Of a DNA stretch of 64,000 nt, positions 49,202 to 59,185 are shown in pieces (the stretch's first letter is position 1; every line of letters starts with the position of its first letter). Made by a program: the position numbers and the translations under genes. The stretch is taken from assembly GCA_947459295.1 (NCBI GenBank), contig CANHCY010000001.1, positions 62,001 through 126,000 of the forward strand, given 5' to 3'. Source of the stretch: Chitinophagaceae bacterium (lineage in GTDB: Bacteria; Bacteroidota; Bacteroidia; Chitinophagales; Chitinophagaceae). Below the pieces are notes generated by a model. The model was given only the letters and a program-made list of their open reading frames with translations. It was not told the origin of the DNA and ran no database searches.

Positions 49202-49903
49202 ATGAGACTAGCTATAATGCAGCCATATCTGTTTCCTTACATTGGATATTTTCAATTAATGAATGCTGTTGATAAATTTGTGATTTATGATGATGTTAAT
49301 TATATCAATCGTGGTTGGATTAACAGAAACAGAATTCTTTCAAATGGGAAAGCGCATATGATCACTATTCCTTTGATTGGCGCAAGCCAGAATAAATTGA
49401 TCAATGGTATTACTATAATTCAAGACCCATTATTTTTTTCTAAATTATTACGAAGTGTGTCAGAATCATATAAGAAAGCACCATATTATTCCGAAATTTT
49501 TCCATTAATTGAAGAAATTTTACTGTGTAAAGAATCAAATTTATCTGAGTTCATTCATTTCTCGTTAATTAAAATAAAGGAATATCTTGGTATCCCTGCA
49601 TTAATAGTAAAATCTTCTTCTATTTACAATAACGAGGAGCTCAAAGCTCAAAATCGAATATTGGATATTTGTAAAAAAGAAAATGCCCTACATTACATAA
49701 ATCCAATTGGAGGAAAGGATATTTATAACCAAGAATTATTTGAAAATAATTCAATTGAATTAAGCTTTATCAAAACTAATGAGATTGTATATAGTCAGTT
49801 CAAAAACGATTTTGTTCCAGGCTTGTCTATTTTGGATATTTTGATGTTCAATTCTGTTGAGCAAACAAAAAGACTTTTGTTAAAATATCAGCTTATTAAA
49901 TAA
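49202..49903 (+). CDS. WbqC-family protein
   Basis: 'MRLAIMQPYLFPYIGYFQLMNAVDKFVIYDDVNYINRGWINRNRIL'. Confidence 0.92.
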   Translation: MRLAIMQPYLFPYIGYFQLMNAVDKFVIYDDVNYINRGWINRNRILSNGKAHMITIPLIGASQNKLINGITIIQDPLFFSKLLRSVSESYKKAPYYSEIFPLIEEILLCKESNLSEFIHFSLIKIKEYLGIPALIVKSSSIYNNEELKAQNRILDICKKENALHYINPIGGKDIYNQELFENNSIELSFIKTNEIVYSQFKNDFVPGLSILDILMFNSVEQTKRLLLKYQLIK

Positions 49904-49931
49904 ATTTATTTTATCATTTTAAAAATATACT

Positions 49932-50162
49932 ATGAAACTAAATAAAATTTTAGTAGAATCCTTTGGTGCAAAACAGGACCAATTAATCGATTCATTCTCT
50001 ATTTATAGTTTTCCTGAATGGGATTCTATGTCTCATATGTTTTTTATCACTAAACTAGAAGAAGAATATGATATAGTAATTTCAGGTAATGAGATCGAAA
50101 GTATGAGAACAGTGAAAGATGTAAAAAATATCATATTGACTAAGGGTAAAAATATAGAGTAA
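49932..50162 (+). CDS. Acyl/peptidyl carrier protein
   Basis: 76 aa; phosphopantetheine site 'EWDSMSHM' (Ser codon 50025-50027); acidic helical pattern. Confidence 0.85.
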   Translation: MKLNKILVESFGAKQDQLIDSFSIYSFPEWDSMSHMFFITKLEEEYDIVISGNEIESMRTVKDVKNIILTKGKNIE

Positions 50163-50909
50163 ATGGAGATTTGCAATTCAAATATTTTAATTACAGGAGG
50201 CGCAAGAGGAATAGGCAATTTCCTTGCTTTACATTTATTGAAAAAAGCTAATAAGGTATTTGTTATTGATAGCAATATAGAATTATTAAATGATTTGCCT
50301 ATTTCAGATAAGCTAGTTTCTTTTGTTTGTAACATTACTATTCCTGAAGAACTTGAAATAGTAATACGTCAAATATTCGAATTACATGGCGGGGTAGATA
50401 TTTGTATTAATAATGCAGGAATTATTCATAGTGAACCCCTGATTAATTTATTAGATCGCACAGATCGCAGACATAGTATAATTAACTGGCAGAAAGTTAT
50501 TGATGTCAATTTGAGTGCCGTCTTCTACGTCACCATGAACGTCGCCGATCAGATGATTTTTAAAAAAAGAAAAGGCGTAATAATAAATATCAGTTCTATT
50601 TCTGCACAGGGGAATGTTGGCCAATCGGCTTATTCAGCTTCTAAAGCTGGAGTTGAGGCTTTGACAAAAACTTGGAGTAAAGAGCTAGCTATGTTTGGTA
50701 TCCGATCTGCGTGCATAGCCCCTGGTTTTTTTGACACTCCATCCACCAAAGAAAAGGTAAATACTCATATGCTTGAAAAATGGGAAAAGTCAATTCCTTT
50801 AAAACGTTTGGGCAATTTAGATGAGCTTCTTACCTCAGTTGAGTTCATTATAGCAAATGATTATTTTAACGGTAAAATTCTATCTATTGATGGTGGATTA
50901 AATTTATAG
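50163..50909 (+). CDS. Short-chain dehydrogenase/reductase (FabG-like)
   Basis: 'ITGGARGIGNFLALHLL', 'INNAG', 'SAYSASKAGVEALTK', 'IDGGLNL'. Confidence 0.94.
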   Translation: MEICNSNILITGGARGIGNFLALHLLKKANKVFVIDSNIELLNDLPISDKLVSFVCNITIPEELEIVIRQIFELHGGVDICINNAGIIHSEPLINLLDRTDRRHSIINWQKVIDVNLSAVFYVTMNVADQMIFKKRKGVIINISSISAQGNVGQSAYSASKAGVEALTKTWSKELAMFGIRSACIAPGFFDTPSTKEKVNTHMLEKWEKSIPLKRLGNLDELLTSVEFIIANDYFNGKILSIDGGLNL

Positions 50910-50912
50910 TTT

Positions 50913-52466
50913 ATGGAATCAAGTAATTATCAATATAATTTGGCATTAAGCTTTTATAAAGTTGTAAAGGATAACTCTGATAGAGCTGCACTAAGTTATC
51001 CGGATGGAAATAGAATTTCATATAGCGAATTAAATGAATTGTCTAATAGATTAGCTAGATTTCTTATTGGTAATGGCATCGGTAAGAATTCTGTAGTCGC
51101 TATTTTCAACGAAAAGTCACTACATGCATATGCTTTAATTCTTGCTTGTTTGAAAGTAGGGGCTATTTACACCAATTTGGACGTAACAAGTCCATGGATA
51201 AGGTTAGAGAAAATACTTGACACTTGTGCTCCTGCAATGGTTTGTTTTGATAGTCTTAATGACGAATTGGCGACTAGTGTCCAGAAATGGAATAATGAAA
51301 TATTATCATTTAATCTCAATACTGAAGATTTTAAATCAATGCTATATCAGCATGATCTTGGGAATTGCGAGAATGTTAATACAATAACTGGTTCGCATCC
51401 TGCTTATATTATGTTTACATCAGGTTCAACAGGTTTCCCGAAAGGTGCGGTAATGAGTCATCAAAATTTATTGAATTTTATTAAATGGGGAAAACAAACA
51501 TTTGATGTGACATCAGATGATGTATTTACAAATGCAAACCCAATTTATTTCGATAATTCAGTTTTCGATTTTTATGTATCCATTTTTAACGGAGCAACAC
51601 TTGTTCCATTAAGTCATGATTTAGTTAAGCAGCCAAAACTTTTGGTAGATGCAATTAATAAATCAGGTTGTACAATTTGGTTTTCTGTACCATCTTTACT
51701 TGTTTATTTGTTAACTACAAAATCTCTGAACACTGATGATTTTAAAACTATCACTAAAATATCCTTTGGCGGGGAAGGGTTCCCTAAAAACAAGCTAAAG
51801 CAATTATATCTGATGTTTGGTAATAGGGTACAGTTATTTAACGTATATGGTCCAACTGAATGTACCTGCATCTGTTCGGCTCATATAATTTCAGATGCTG
51901 ATTTTGAGAATATGAATGAGTTAGCTACTTTGGGATTTATATCCCCAAATTTTGGTTATGAAATTCTGCCCATTGACAACTCTAATCTTAATCTTGGTGA
52001 ATTATGTTTAACCGGTCCATGTGTAGGCATGGGATATTATAATGATTTAGAACGTACCTCGAAAGCATTTGTTCAAAATACTAATGTGGGTTACCTTCAA
52101 AATATGTATAAAACAGGCGATATAGTGGAGAAAGCAGAAAATGGATATTTATACTTTCGGGGCAGGGTGGATAACCAGATAAAACATATGGGTTATAGAA
52201 TTGAGTTGGAGGAAATAGAAGCGGCCTTTAGTTCGCTTTTATACGTGGATGAAGTTGGTGTAATTTATCAAAAGCTTAGTGCTGAACTTGGTCAGATTGT
52301 TGCCTTTATTAGTGTCAATAATTTAGAAAAGGATGCGACAATTATATTGAATGATATAAAACAGATTGTACCGCCATATATGGTACCTAGAATAGTTAAA
52401 ATATTACCTATTTTGCCAAAAAATCAAAATGGGAAAATTGATAGAAAGCAATTAAATGAATTATAA
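50913..52466 (+). CDS. Adenylation-domain (AMP-binding) ligase, DltA/NRPS A-domain-like
   Basis: A3 'YIMFTSGSTGFPKGAVMSH', 'YFDNSVFDFYVSIFNGATL', 'FNVYGPTECTCICS', 'YKTGDIVEKAENGYLYFRGRVDNQIKHMGYRIELEEIEAAF', A10 'LPKNQNGKIDRKQL'. Confidence 0.93.
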   Translation: MESSNYQYNLALSFYKVVKDNSDRAALSYPDGNRISYSELNELSNRLARFLIGNGIGKNSVVAIFNEKSLHAYALILACLKVGAIYTNLDVTSPWIRLEKILDTCAPAMVCFDSLNDELATSVQKWNNEILSFNLNTEDFKSMLYQHDLGNCENVNTITGSHPAYIMFTSGSTGFPKGAVMSHQNLLNFIKWGKQTFDVTSDDVFTNANPIYFDNSVFDFYVSIFNGATLVPLSHDLVKQPKLLVDAINKSGCTIWFSVPSLLVYLLTTKSLNTDDFKTITKISFGGEGFPKNKLKQLYLMFGNRVQLFNVYGPTECTCICSAHIISDADFENMNELATLGFISPNFGYEILPIDNSNLNLGELCLTGPCVGMGYYNDLERTSKAFVQNTNVGYLQNMYKTGDIVEKAENGYLYFRGRVDNQIKHMGYRIELEEIEAAFSSLLYVDEVGVIYQKLSAELGQIVAFISVNNLEKDATIILNDIKQIVPPYMVPRIVKILPILPKNQNGKIDRKQLNEL

Positions 52467-53149
52467 TGAAAAAAAAAATAGTAATATTTGGCATAGGCAA
52501 AATTGCAGAAATTGTATATTATTATGCCACTCAAGATTGTGGGTTTGAGGTAAAAGCATTTTGTGTGGATGATTCATTTAAAACTAGTGATAATTTCTTA
52601 GGGAAACCAGTTATTGGGTTTGGACAAGTTGAAAATACTTATCCTCCTTCTGAGTATAATATGTTTGTAGCTGTTGGTTATCATGACCTGAATGCATTAC
52701 GTAAACAAAAATGCACAGAGTCCATGGAAAAAGGTTATACATTAGTTTCAATTATAAGCCCATTCACTAATTTGCCTTCAAATGTCACTTTTGGCTACAA
52801 TTGTTTTATTATGCCTCCTGCCATAATTCATCCATGTGTAGCAATTGGGAATAATGTTTTTATATGGAGTGGGGCCTTGGTCGGTCACCACTCAAGAATA
52901 AGCGATCATTGTTGGCTGACTAGTAATTGTAATATTGGCGGTAATGTTGAGTTGGGTGAGCAAACATTTGTGGCTTTGAATGCTACAATTGCTAATTCAA
53001 TTGCAATCGGAAAATTTTGTTTTTTGGGAGCAAATACCTTAGTAACAAAGACAATGGCTGACGAACAGGTTGTTATTTCTGAATCGTCTAAGCCAATTCG
53101 ATTAAATAGTAAACAATTTTTAAAAATGTCATCCTTTTCATCTTTATAA
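52466..53149 (+). CDS. NeuD/PglD/VioB-like sugar acyltransferase (left-handed beta-helix)
   Basis: N-terminal Rossmann-like 'IVIFGIGKIAEIVYYYA' plus hexapeptide repeats 'CVAIGNNVFIWSGALVGHHSRISDHCWLTSNCNIGGNVELGEQTFVALNATIANSIAIG'. Confidence 0.9.
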   Translation: MKKKIVIFGIGKIAEIVYYYATQDCGFEVKAFCVDDSFKTSDNFLGKPVIGFGQVENTYPPSEYNMFVAVGYHDLNALRKQKCTESMEKGYTLVSIISPFTNLPSNVTFGYNCFIMPPAIIHPCVAIGNNVFIWSGALVGHHSRISDHCWLTSNCNIGGNVELGEQTFVALNATIANSIAIGKFCFLGANTLVTKTMADEQVVISESSKPIRLNSKQFLKMSSFSSL

Positions 53150-53901
53150 TGTTTAAAAGAATTGAGAATCATTCTTACAATCTAAATACTGGCTTTCCAA
53201 TTACCCAGTCCGTAATTAGTGGATCTCAGAATGGGAGTATTTTTCAATTTGGGCAAAACTATTTTATTCTTCACAAAGCAGGATTTTCATCGTTAATTCA
53301 TTCAACTAATTGTTTTGAAGAATTGCTAGAATTATTTAGAAGTGAATGCATTCCTGAATATTTTCATTTGTATAATTCCCCTGAAGTTTTGATAGATAAA
53401 CTTAAAGAATTGAGTTCTGAATTCAGTTTTAAAATTAGAACTAGAATCCGACTTGAATATATAAGTAAAGATTTGTTAAATGTGAATAAAATTGATGGAT
53501 TTATCGTTGAAAAGGTAAGTAGTTCCAATTTTGATCATTTTCAAGAATTAGGTCTTATGCTTGATTCAAAATTTTGGAATAGTAAAGATGATTTTATTTC
53601 AGGAGCTAGAGGGGTAGTTGCTACAGATAACAAAGGAAATCCTGTAAGTATATGTTATGCAGCTTCATTGTCAAATCAGAAAGCAGAAATTGATGTTCTG
53701 ACAGTTGATAAATTTAGAGGAATGGGGTTAGCTAAACTTTTGGTATCTAATTTTGTAAATAATTGTGTTTCTGATAAAATAATTGCTAGTTGGGATTGTT
53801 TCGAAGATAATTTTGGTTCAATTAATACAGCACTTTCTCTAAAATTTCTTGAATGTAAAAAATATAATTTTTTATCATTATTCAAACATTTAAAATATTA
53901 A
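53149..53901 (+). CDS. GNAT-fold acyltransferase
   Basis: 'AEIDVLTVDKFRGMGLAKLLVSNFVNNC' motif A; start overlaps preceding stop. Confidence 0.75.
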   Translation: MFKRIENHSYNLNTGFPITQSVISGSQNGSIFQFGQNYFILHKAGFSSLIHSTNCFEELLELFRSECIPEYFHLYNSPEVLIDKLKELSSEFSFKIRTRIRLEYISKDLLNVNKIDGFIVEKVSSSNFDHFQELGLMLDSKFWNSKDDFISGARGVVATDNKGNPVSICYAASLSNQKAEIDVLTVDKFRGMGLAKLLVSNFVNNCVSDKIIASWDCFEDNFGSINTALSLKFLECKKYNFLSLFKHLKY

Positions 53902-54002
53902 AAACTCTAATTGAATGCATTTTTAAAATTAGGTTTAAAAATGAGCAAAATGTCTAATATCATTTTTTGTTTAATTCAGAGTAAAGTAAATAAAAAAAGC
54001 GT

Positions 54003-54956
54003 ATGAATTTTATTTGGAATAAAAAAGGAATGATTTTCAATCCAATAGATAGGTATGAATGGATGCAGCAATATGCCCAAGTACCCACTATTTTGGAGTT
54101 AAATGACAGATTAAGAATTTATTTTACTTGCCGTCCAAAACCTGATACTTATGGAAAATTTGTAAGTTATATTTCATTTATAGATGTGGATAAAAGTGAT
54201 CCTGAAAAAGTGCTTTACATTCATGATAAGCCTGTCCTTGATCTTGGCGTTTTAGGGTCATTTGATGAATTTGGAACTCATCCTTGTTGTTTTATCTTTA
54301 ATAAAGAAGAATTATTTTTCTATTATCAAGGATGGAGTAGACCATCTTCAGTCCCTTATGAAACTGCAATTGGACTTGCGACAAGTGATGATTTGGGATT
54401 AAGTTTTAATAAGTTTTCTAAAGGTCCCTTATTTGGCAGAAATTATCAAGATCCTTTTTTGGAAAATGGCTTTTTTGTATACTCAGAAAATCAATCTTAT
54501 TATTTATTCTATGCCTCTTGTAAGGAATGGATTAATTTATCTGGTAAGTTAGAGCCAGTTTATAAGATTGTAATGGCTACATCATCAGATGGAATTAACT
54601 GGCATCGAAAAGGAGTTGAGCTTTTTAACCCTAAATTTGATTTAGAGGCTTCCGGTCGGCCATGCGTTATCAAAATAAAGAATTTGTATCATATGTGGTT
54701 CTGCTACAGAAATGTAAAATCATTTAGAGGAGATTCAGATGGCGCATATAGGATAGGGTATGCATATTCAACGGATTTGATTAATTGGACTAGGGATGAT
54801 GATAGGTCAGGTATAGATATTTCTTCATTTGGATGGGATTCAGAAATGATTGCATATCCCTATGTATGTAAGGTAAAGGATAAATATTTTATGTTTTACA
54901 ATGGAAATAATTTTGGAAGAGACGGTTTTGGTTATGCAGAATTAATAATTAAATAA
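54003..54956 (+). CDS. Five-bladed beta-propeller glycosidase-like protein (GH43/GH32/GH130-like clan), cytosolic
   Basis: Blade repeats 'YAQVPTILELNDRLRIYFTCR', 'SYYLFYASCKEW', 'GRPCVIKIKNLYHMWFCYR', 'AYPYVCKVKDKYFMFYNGNNFGRDGFGYAEL'; no signal peptide. Confidence 0.75.
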   Translation: MNFIWNKKGMIFNPIDRYEWMQQYAQVPTILELNDRLRIYFTCRPKPDTYGKFVSYISFIDVDKSDPEKVLYIHDKPVLDLGVLGSFDEFGTHPCCFIFNKEELFFYYQGWSRPSSVPYETAIGLATSDDLGLSFNKFSKGPLFGRNYQDPFLENGFFVYSENQSYYLFYASCKEWINLSGKLEPVYKIVMATSSDGINWHRKGVELFNPKFDLEASGRPCVIKIKNLYHMWFCYRNVKSFRGDSDGAYRIGYAYSTDLINWTRDDDRSGIDISSFGWDSEMIAYPYVCKVKDKYFMFYNGNNFGRDGFGYAELIIK

Positions 54957-54962
54957 TTAAAT

Positions 54963-55688
54963 ATGAATATTGAACGACAACATCAAGGAGTTTTTGAGTA
55001 CAAAAAATTTGATGGTAGAAGAGATGATTATTATGAAACATTAAATCAATATAGGGGTTTGGATATTCCTTTGCAGGATTTAGTTGAAAATTTCACCTGT
55101 TTTACAGGTCATATGAGTTTATCAAGGTATCTTGGACTGTATGAATTATACAAGCAGACTTTAGGAGTAGCGGGCCACATTGCAGAGGTAGGCACGTTTA
55201 AGGGTTCTTCATTTTTTCTATTTGCTAAATTGATTAAAATTTTTGAAAGTGAGTCGTTGACACAAGTTCACGGTTTTGATTGGTTCGGTGGTATGGAGAC
55301 AGATAAAGTAGCGGATTTTAAAGTTGAAAAAGGAAGTTATCAAGCTGATGAGGCAACTGTTAGAAAACTTATTGAGATTCAACAATTGGGGAATATAGCA
55401 TTTTTGCATAAGTTAGATGTCACAAAAGAATTGGACGTTTTTTTAAAAAAATACAATCATCTTCAGTTTAAAATGGTTTTTTTAGACGCCGGATTGTATG
55501 AAGTGGTAACAGTTGCGCTGCCATTGCTTTGGGAGAGATTGACACCTGGGGGTATTTTAATAATGGATCAGTATAATCATGAGTTATCACCCGGCGAAAC
55601 TATGGCTGTTAGAGAAATTCTGCCTAATGCCAAAGTCAAAACACTTCCTAATATATGGATGCCATCTGCATATATCATTAAAGAATAA
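54963..55688 (+). CDS. TylF/MycF-like class I SAM-dependent methyltransferase
   Basis: 'GHIAEVGTFKGSSFFLFAKLI', 'HGFDWFGGM', 'MVFLDAGLYEVVTVALPLLWERLTPGGILIMDQYNHE'. Confidence 0.8.
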   Translation: MNIERQHQGVFEYKKFDGRRDDYYETLNQYRGLDIPLQDLVENFTCFTGHMSLSRYLGLYELYKQTLGVAGHIAEVGTFKGSSFFLFAKLIKIFESESLTQVHGFDWFGGMETDKVADFKVEKGSYQADEATVRKLIEIQQLGNIAFLHKLDVTKELDVFLKKYNHLQFKMVFLDAGLYEVVTVALPLLWERLTPGGILIMDQYNHELSPGETMAVREILPNAKVKTLPNIWMPSAYIIKE

Positions 55689-55755
55689 TTATTTCCTGAT
55701 AGTTAATTAGTAATATTGAAATTTGAGTCTATATCAATTGAATTACAAATAATAC

Positions 55756-57270
55756 ATGTCCAATAATAGGATTATTTTAAAGAATAGTATTTTATTAAAC
55801 ATCAAATTTTTAGTAACCAGTTTTTCAGGGTTAATAGTAACACGTATACTGTTTAAGTTTTTTGGTGTATCTGACTATGGAATAGTTAGTGTTGTAAGTA
55901 GCTTAGTAATAATTATTGGTTTAATTAATGCATCTATGGTAACTACTACATTTAGATTTTTATCATTAGCGAATGCATCAAGCGATGAATTTAGAATAAA
56001 TAAAGTATTTAATATAAGTTTCACTATTCATTTAGTTATCGGAGTACTAATCATTTTTTTATCTGAAAAATTCGGAGTTTGGTATGTAATAAACAATTTA
56101 AATCTTCCTCCTCAAAGAGTCCCTGATGCATTATTTCTTTTTCGGGTTTTAGTATATACAAGTGCGATTAGTTTGGTAAGTGTACCATATCAAGGAGTTT
56201 TATATTCCAATGAAAATTTTTTTATTATTTCAATGATCGAGATTGTTAAATCTTTATCTCTATTAATCTTGTACAGTAGTATGCGTTTCTTTACATTGAA
56301 TAAGATAGTTAATTATTCAATAGTAAATGCTATTGTGACATTAGTTGTCGCGGGTTTATATATTATATATTGTATAAAATATAACAAAACGTCAGTAAGA
56401 TTGAAATTTCAAAACAAGTTGAGTGAATATAAAGAAATGTTTTTTTTTTCTACTTGGGTTTTATTAGGAGCAACTGCTCAAACTGCAAAAGATACTGGAT
56501 CTCAACTAGTTCTAAATAAATTTTTTGGCACTGTTGTTAATTCTTCGTTTGGTATAGCAGCTAGTATTAGTATTTTTGTCAGAATATTATCTAATAATAT
56601 TGTACAAGCTGCAACACCACAAATTATTTCAAGTAGTTCATCTGTAAATAGTCAAAGAGGGTTGCAACTTGTCACCTATCTTAGTAAGTATTCCTTTTTT
56701 TTACTATTCATAACTACACTCCCATTTCTGTTGGAAACAGAGTTGGTCATAAAATATTGGCTTGGAGACGTGCCAATATATGCAGTAGTTTTTTGTAAAT
56801 TAATGTTGTTTATTGGATTAATTGATAGTCTATCTTCCAGTTTTTCAGCATTTATTTCTTCGTCTGAAAAGATAAAATGGTTTCAAATCACCACAAGTTC
56901 TGTACTGATTTTTGGTTTACTTTTTTCTTATCTGCTTTTCAAGATGGGATATCCACCTCAATATATTTCTTTAATTTATATAGGAACATCAATATTTAAT
57001 TTGTTTATTGTCCTTTTACTAATGAAAAAATTATTAAAATTCAATATTCATTTCTTATTTAAAGTTTCTTATTCAAGAGTAATTAAAGTTCTTGCAACAA
57101 CTTCACCAATATTTATTCTAATTCCGAAAATAGCTATAATTGAATTTAGATTTATTTATGTAGCAATTATTTCTGGAATTTGGTCAATTTCCTCAATTTA
57201 CTTCTTCGGTTTAGAATCAAACGAAAGAAAAAGTATTTCTAATTTTGTAATTCATTTTTTTAAACGTTGA
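55756..57270 (+). CDS. Wzx-like polysaccharide flippase / MOP superfamily
   Basis: 504 aa polytopic; 'NIKFLVTSFSGLIVTRILFKFFGVSDYGIVSVVSSLVIIIGLINASMVTTTFRFLS'. Confidence 0.88.
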   Translation: MSNNRIILKNSILLNIKFLVTSFSGLIVTRILFKFFGVSDYGIVSVVSSLVIIIGLINASMVTTTFRFLSLANASSDEFRINKVFNISFTIHLVIGVLIIFLSEKFGVWYVINNLNLPPQRVPDALFLFRVLVYTSAISLVSVPYQGVLYSNENFFIISMIEIVKSLSLLILYSSMRFFTLNKIVNYSIVNAIVTLVVAGLYIIYCIKYNKTSVRLKFQNKLSEYKEMFFFSTWVLLGATAQTAKDTGSQLVLNKFFGTVVNSSFGIAASISIFVRILSNNIVQAATPQIISSSSSVNSQRGLQLVTYLSKYSFFLLFITTLPFLLETELVIKYWLGDVPIYAVVFCKLMLFIGLIDSLSSSFSAFISSSEKIKWFQITTSSVLIFGLLFSYLLFKMGYPPQYISLIYIGTSIFNLFIVLLLMKKLLKFNIHFLFKVSYSRVIKVLATTSPIFILIPKIAIIEFRFIYVAIISGIWSISSIYFFGLESNERKSISNFVIHFFKR

Positions 57271-57273
57271 TTC

Positions 57274-58239
57274 ATGTTCAATACAACTAGATATGCCCCT
57301 GTTTTAATTTGTACATTGCATAGGGATGTTCTTTTTAAGCAATGTATCGAATCGCTCGCAGCTTGTGATTATGCACAATTAACGGATCTTTATATATGTG
57401 TTGACTTTCCATATAATGAATCTCAATTTTTTGGATATAATAATATAATCAATTATTTGCCTTCTATTAAAGGGTTTAAAACTTTAAATATAACCATTAG
57501 AGAAAAAAATTTCGGGGTCAATGAAAATTGGTCGAAAATGCAACAATTTGTTTTTCTTGAACATGACAGAATTATAATTTCAGAAGATGATAATATTTTT
57601 GCAAAGTCTTTTTTGGATTTTGTTAACAAAGGCTTGGAAAAATTTAAAGATAACCGTAAAATATTTAGTATTTCCGGTTATAATTTTCCAATCAATTTAC
57701 CTGATGATTTGCTGTCTAACATTTATCTTTGGCCTGGATTTGCGGGGTGGGGAGTTGGTTTATGGAGGGATAGGTATTACCAAGCGAAAGAAACGTTTGA
57801 AAATTTAGATTTAAGTATCCATTACAAAAAAAGGTTCTTCAGTGATTCCAAAAAGGTATGGAGATTGCATAATGTTGCTAATCATATAGTGCCTAGTTTG
57901 TTAGCATGTGTAATGAAAAAAGTATTTTTAGGTGATGTACATTATTGTTTATTCATTAATGAAAAAAATATGTTATCAGTTTTTCCTCCTGTTAGTTTAG
58001 TAAAGAACTTGGGTCAGGATGGAAGTGGAGTGAATAGCGGCGTTGACAAACTAAATATTTATTTAAATCAACCTATCTATAATAAAAAAATAAATTGGGA
58101 GTTTTATCCAATCGAAAATGCCAAAATAAATAAATTAATATATAATCATTTTAAAATTAGTTTTTTGAGTAAAATAAAACTTTGTATTAATTTATTTAGG
58201 TATCATCTTTTTTCAAATCTAAATGCATCTAAATATTAA
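57274..58239 (+). CDS. Glycosyltransferase (GT-A, GnT-I/GT2-like)
   Basis: 'APVLICTLHRDVLFKQCIESLAAC', 'IIISEDDNIFAKSFLDFVN', 'WPGFAGWGVGLWRDRY'. Confidence 0.82.
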   Translation: MFNTTRYAPVLICTLHRDVLFKQCIESLAACDYAQLTDLYICVDFPYNESQFFGYNNIINYLPSIKGFKTLNITIREKNFGVNENWSKMQQFVFLEHDRIIISEDDNIFAKSFLDFVNKGLEKFKDNRKIFSISGYNFPINLPDDLLSNIYLWPGFAGWGVGLWRDRYYQAKETFENLDLSIHYKKRFFSDSKKVWRLHNVANHIVPSLLACVMKKVFLGDVHYCLFINEKNMLSVFPPVSLVKNLGQDGSGVNSGVDKLNIYLNQPIYNKKINWEFYPIENAKINKLIYNHFKISFLSKIKLCINLFRYHLFSNLNASKY

Positions 58240-58249
58240 ATCTATTTTA

Positions 58250-59170
58250 ATGAATAATGAACAAATAAAATCGCCTTTAGTTTCTCATAGTGAAATTAAG
58301 CACCTTTTTGATTTATCTACAAAAAGTCTAACTCAAGATTACAAAAAATTTAATATTGACACCAGGAATTTGTTTAAGGATATTGATATAATTTCAGCCT
58401 ATCAGTGTAATTTTACAGGGTATAAGTTTTATTATCCACCAATTCAAGGAGATTCTAAGTTTTACGAAGAATGTAGTAAGATAAGTTGGTATTATGTTCC
58501 GTGGAAATGGGAACATGAAGAGATATTAAAATTCTTGAAAAATGATGATAAGATATTAGAAGTTGGCTCAGGTAGTTCCGGCTTTATTAATGGTCTCATT
58601 GATAAAAAGATACTTGATTGTACTGGGCTAGAATTAAATAGAGAACAAGTAGTTATTGCTTCAAGTCGAGGTTTAAACGTTTTAAATGAGTCTATTGAAA
58701 ATCATTCATTGCGCAACAGGTTGTATTACGATATTGTTTGTAGTTTTCAAGTTTTAGAACACGTTTATGATGTAAAATCGTTTATTCAGTCATCATTAGA
58801 TGCTTTAAAAATCGGGGGAAAATTAATTATTAGTGTCCCAAACAATGGATCATATGTTTATGACTCTAAAAACATATTTAATTCACCGCCGCATCATGTT
58901 GGAATGTGGGATGAAGCATCTCTTACAAGCGTTGCTAATCTGTTTGATCTACAATTAGAATGTATAATTACAGAACCAATACAAGAACATCATAAAGATT
59001 TCTTTTTTCATGTAGTTTATAAAAATACATTTAATTTCATCTATAAGTTCAGACTTTTAAGAAAAGTTTTCGAACTAACCATTGCTAAATACTTTCTTAA
59101 TCATATTTTAAATTATACAACTAAATGGATTCCAGGTCATACAATAATTGCAGTGTATAAAAAAAAGTAA
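58250..59170 (+). CDS. Class I SAM-dependent methyltransferase
   Basis: 'KILEVGSGSSGFINGLIDKK', 'YDIVCSFQVLEHVYDVKSFIQSSLDALKIGGKLIISVPNN'; start at ATG 58250 preferred. Confidence 0.88.
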   Translation: MNNEQIKSPLVSHSEIKHLFDLSTKSLTQDYKKFNIDTRNLFKDIDIISAYQCNFTGYKFYYPPIQGDSKFYEECSKISWYYVPWKWEHEEILKFLKNDDKILEVGSGSSGFINGLIDKKILDCTGLELNREQVVIASSRGLNVLNESIENHSLRNRLYYDIVCSFQVLEHVYDVKSFIQSSLDALKIGGKLIISVPNNGSYVYDSKNIFNSPPHHVGMWDEASLTSVANLFDLQLECIITEPIQEHHKDFFFHVVYKNTFNFIYKFRLLRKVFELTIAKYFLNHILNYTTKWIPGHTIIAVYKKK

Positions 59171-59185
59171 GTAAAATACATTTTA

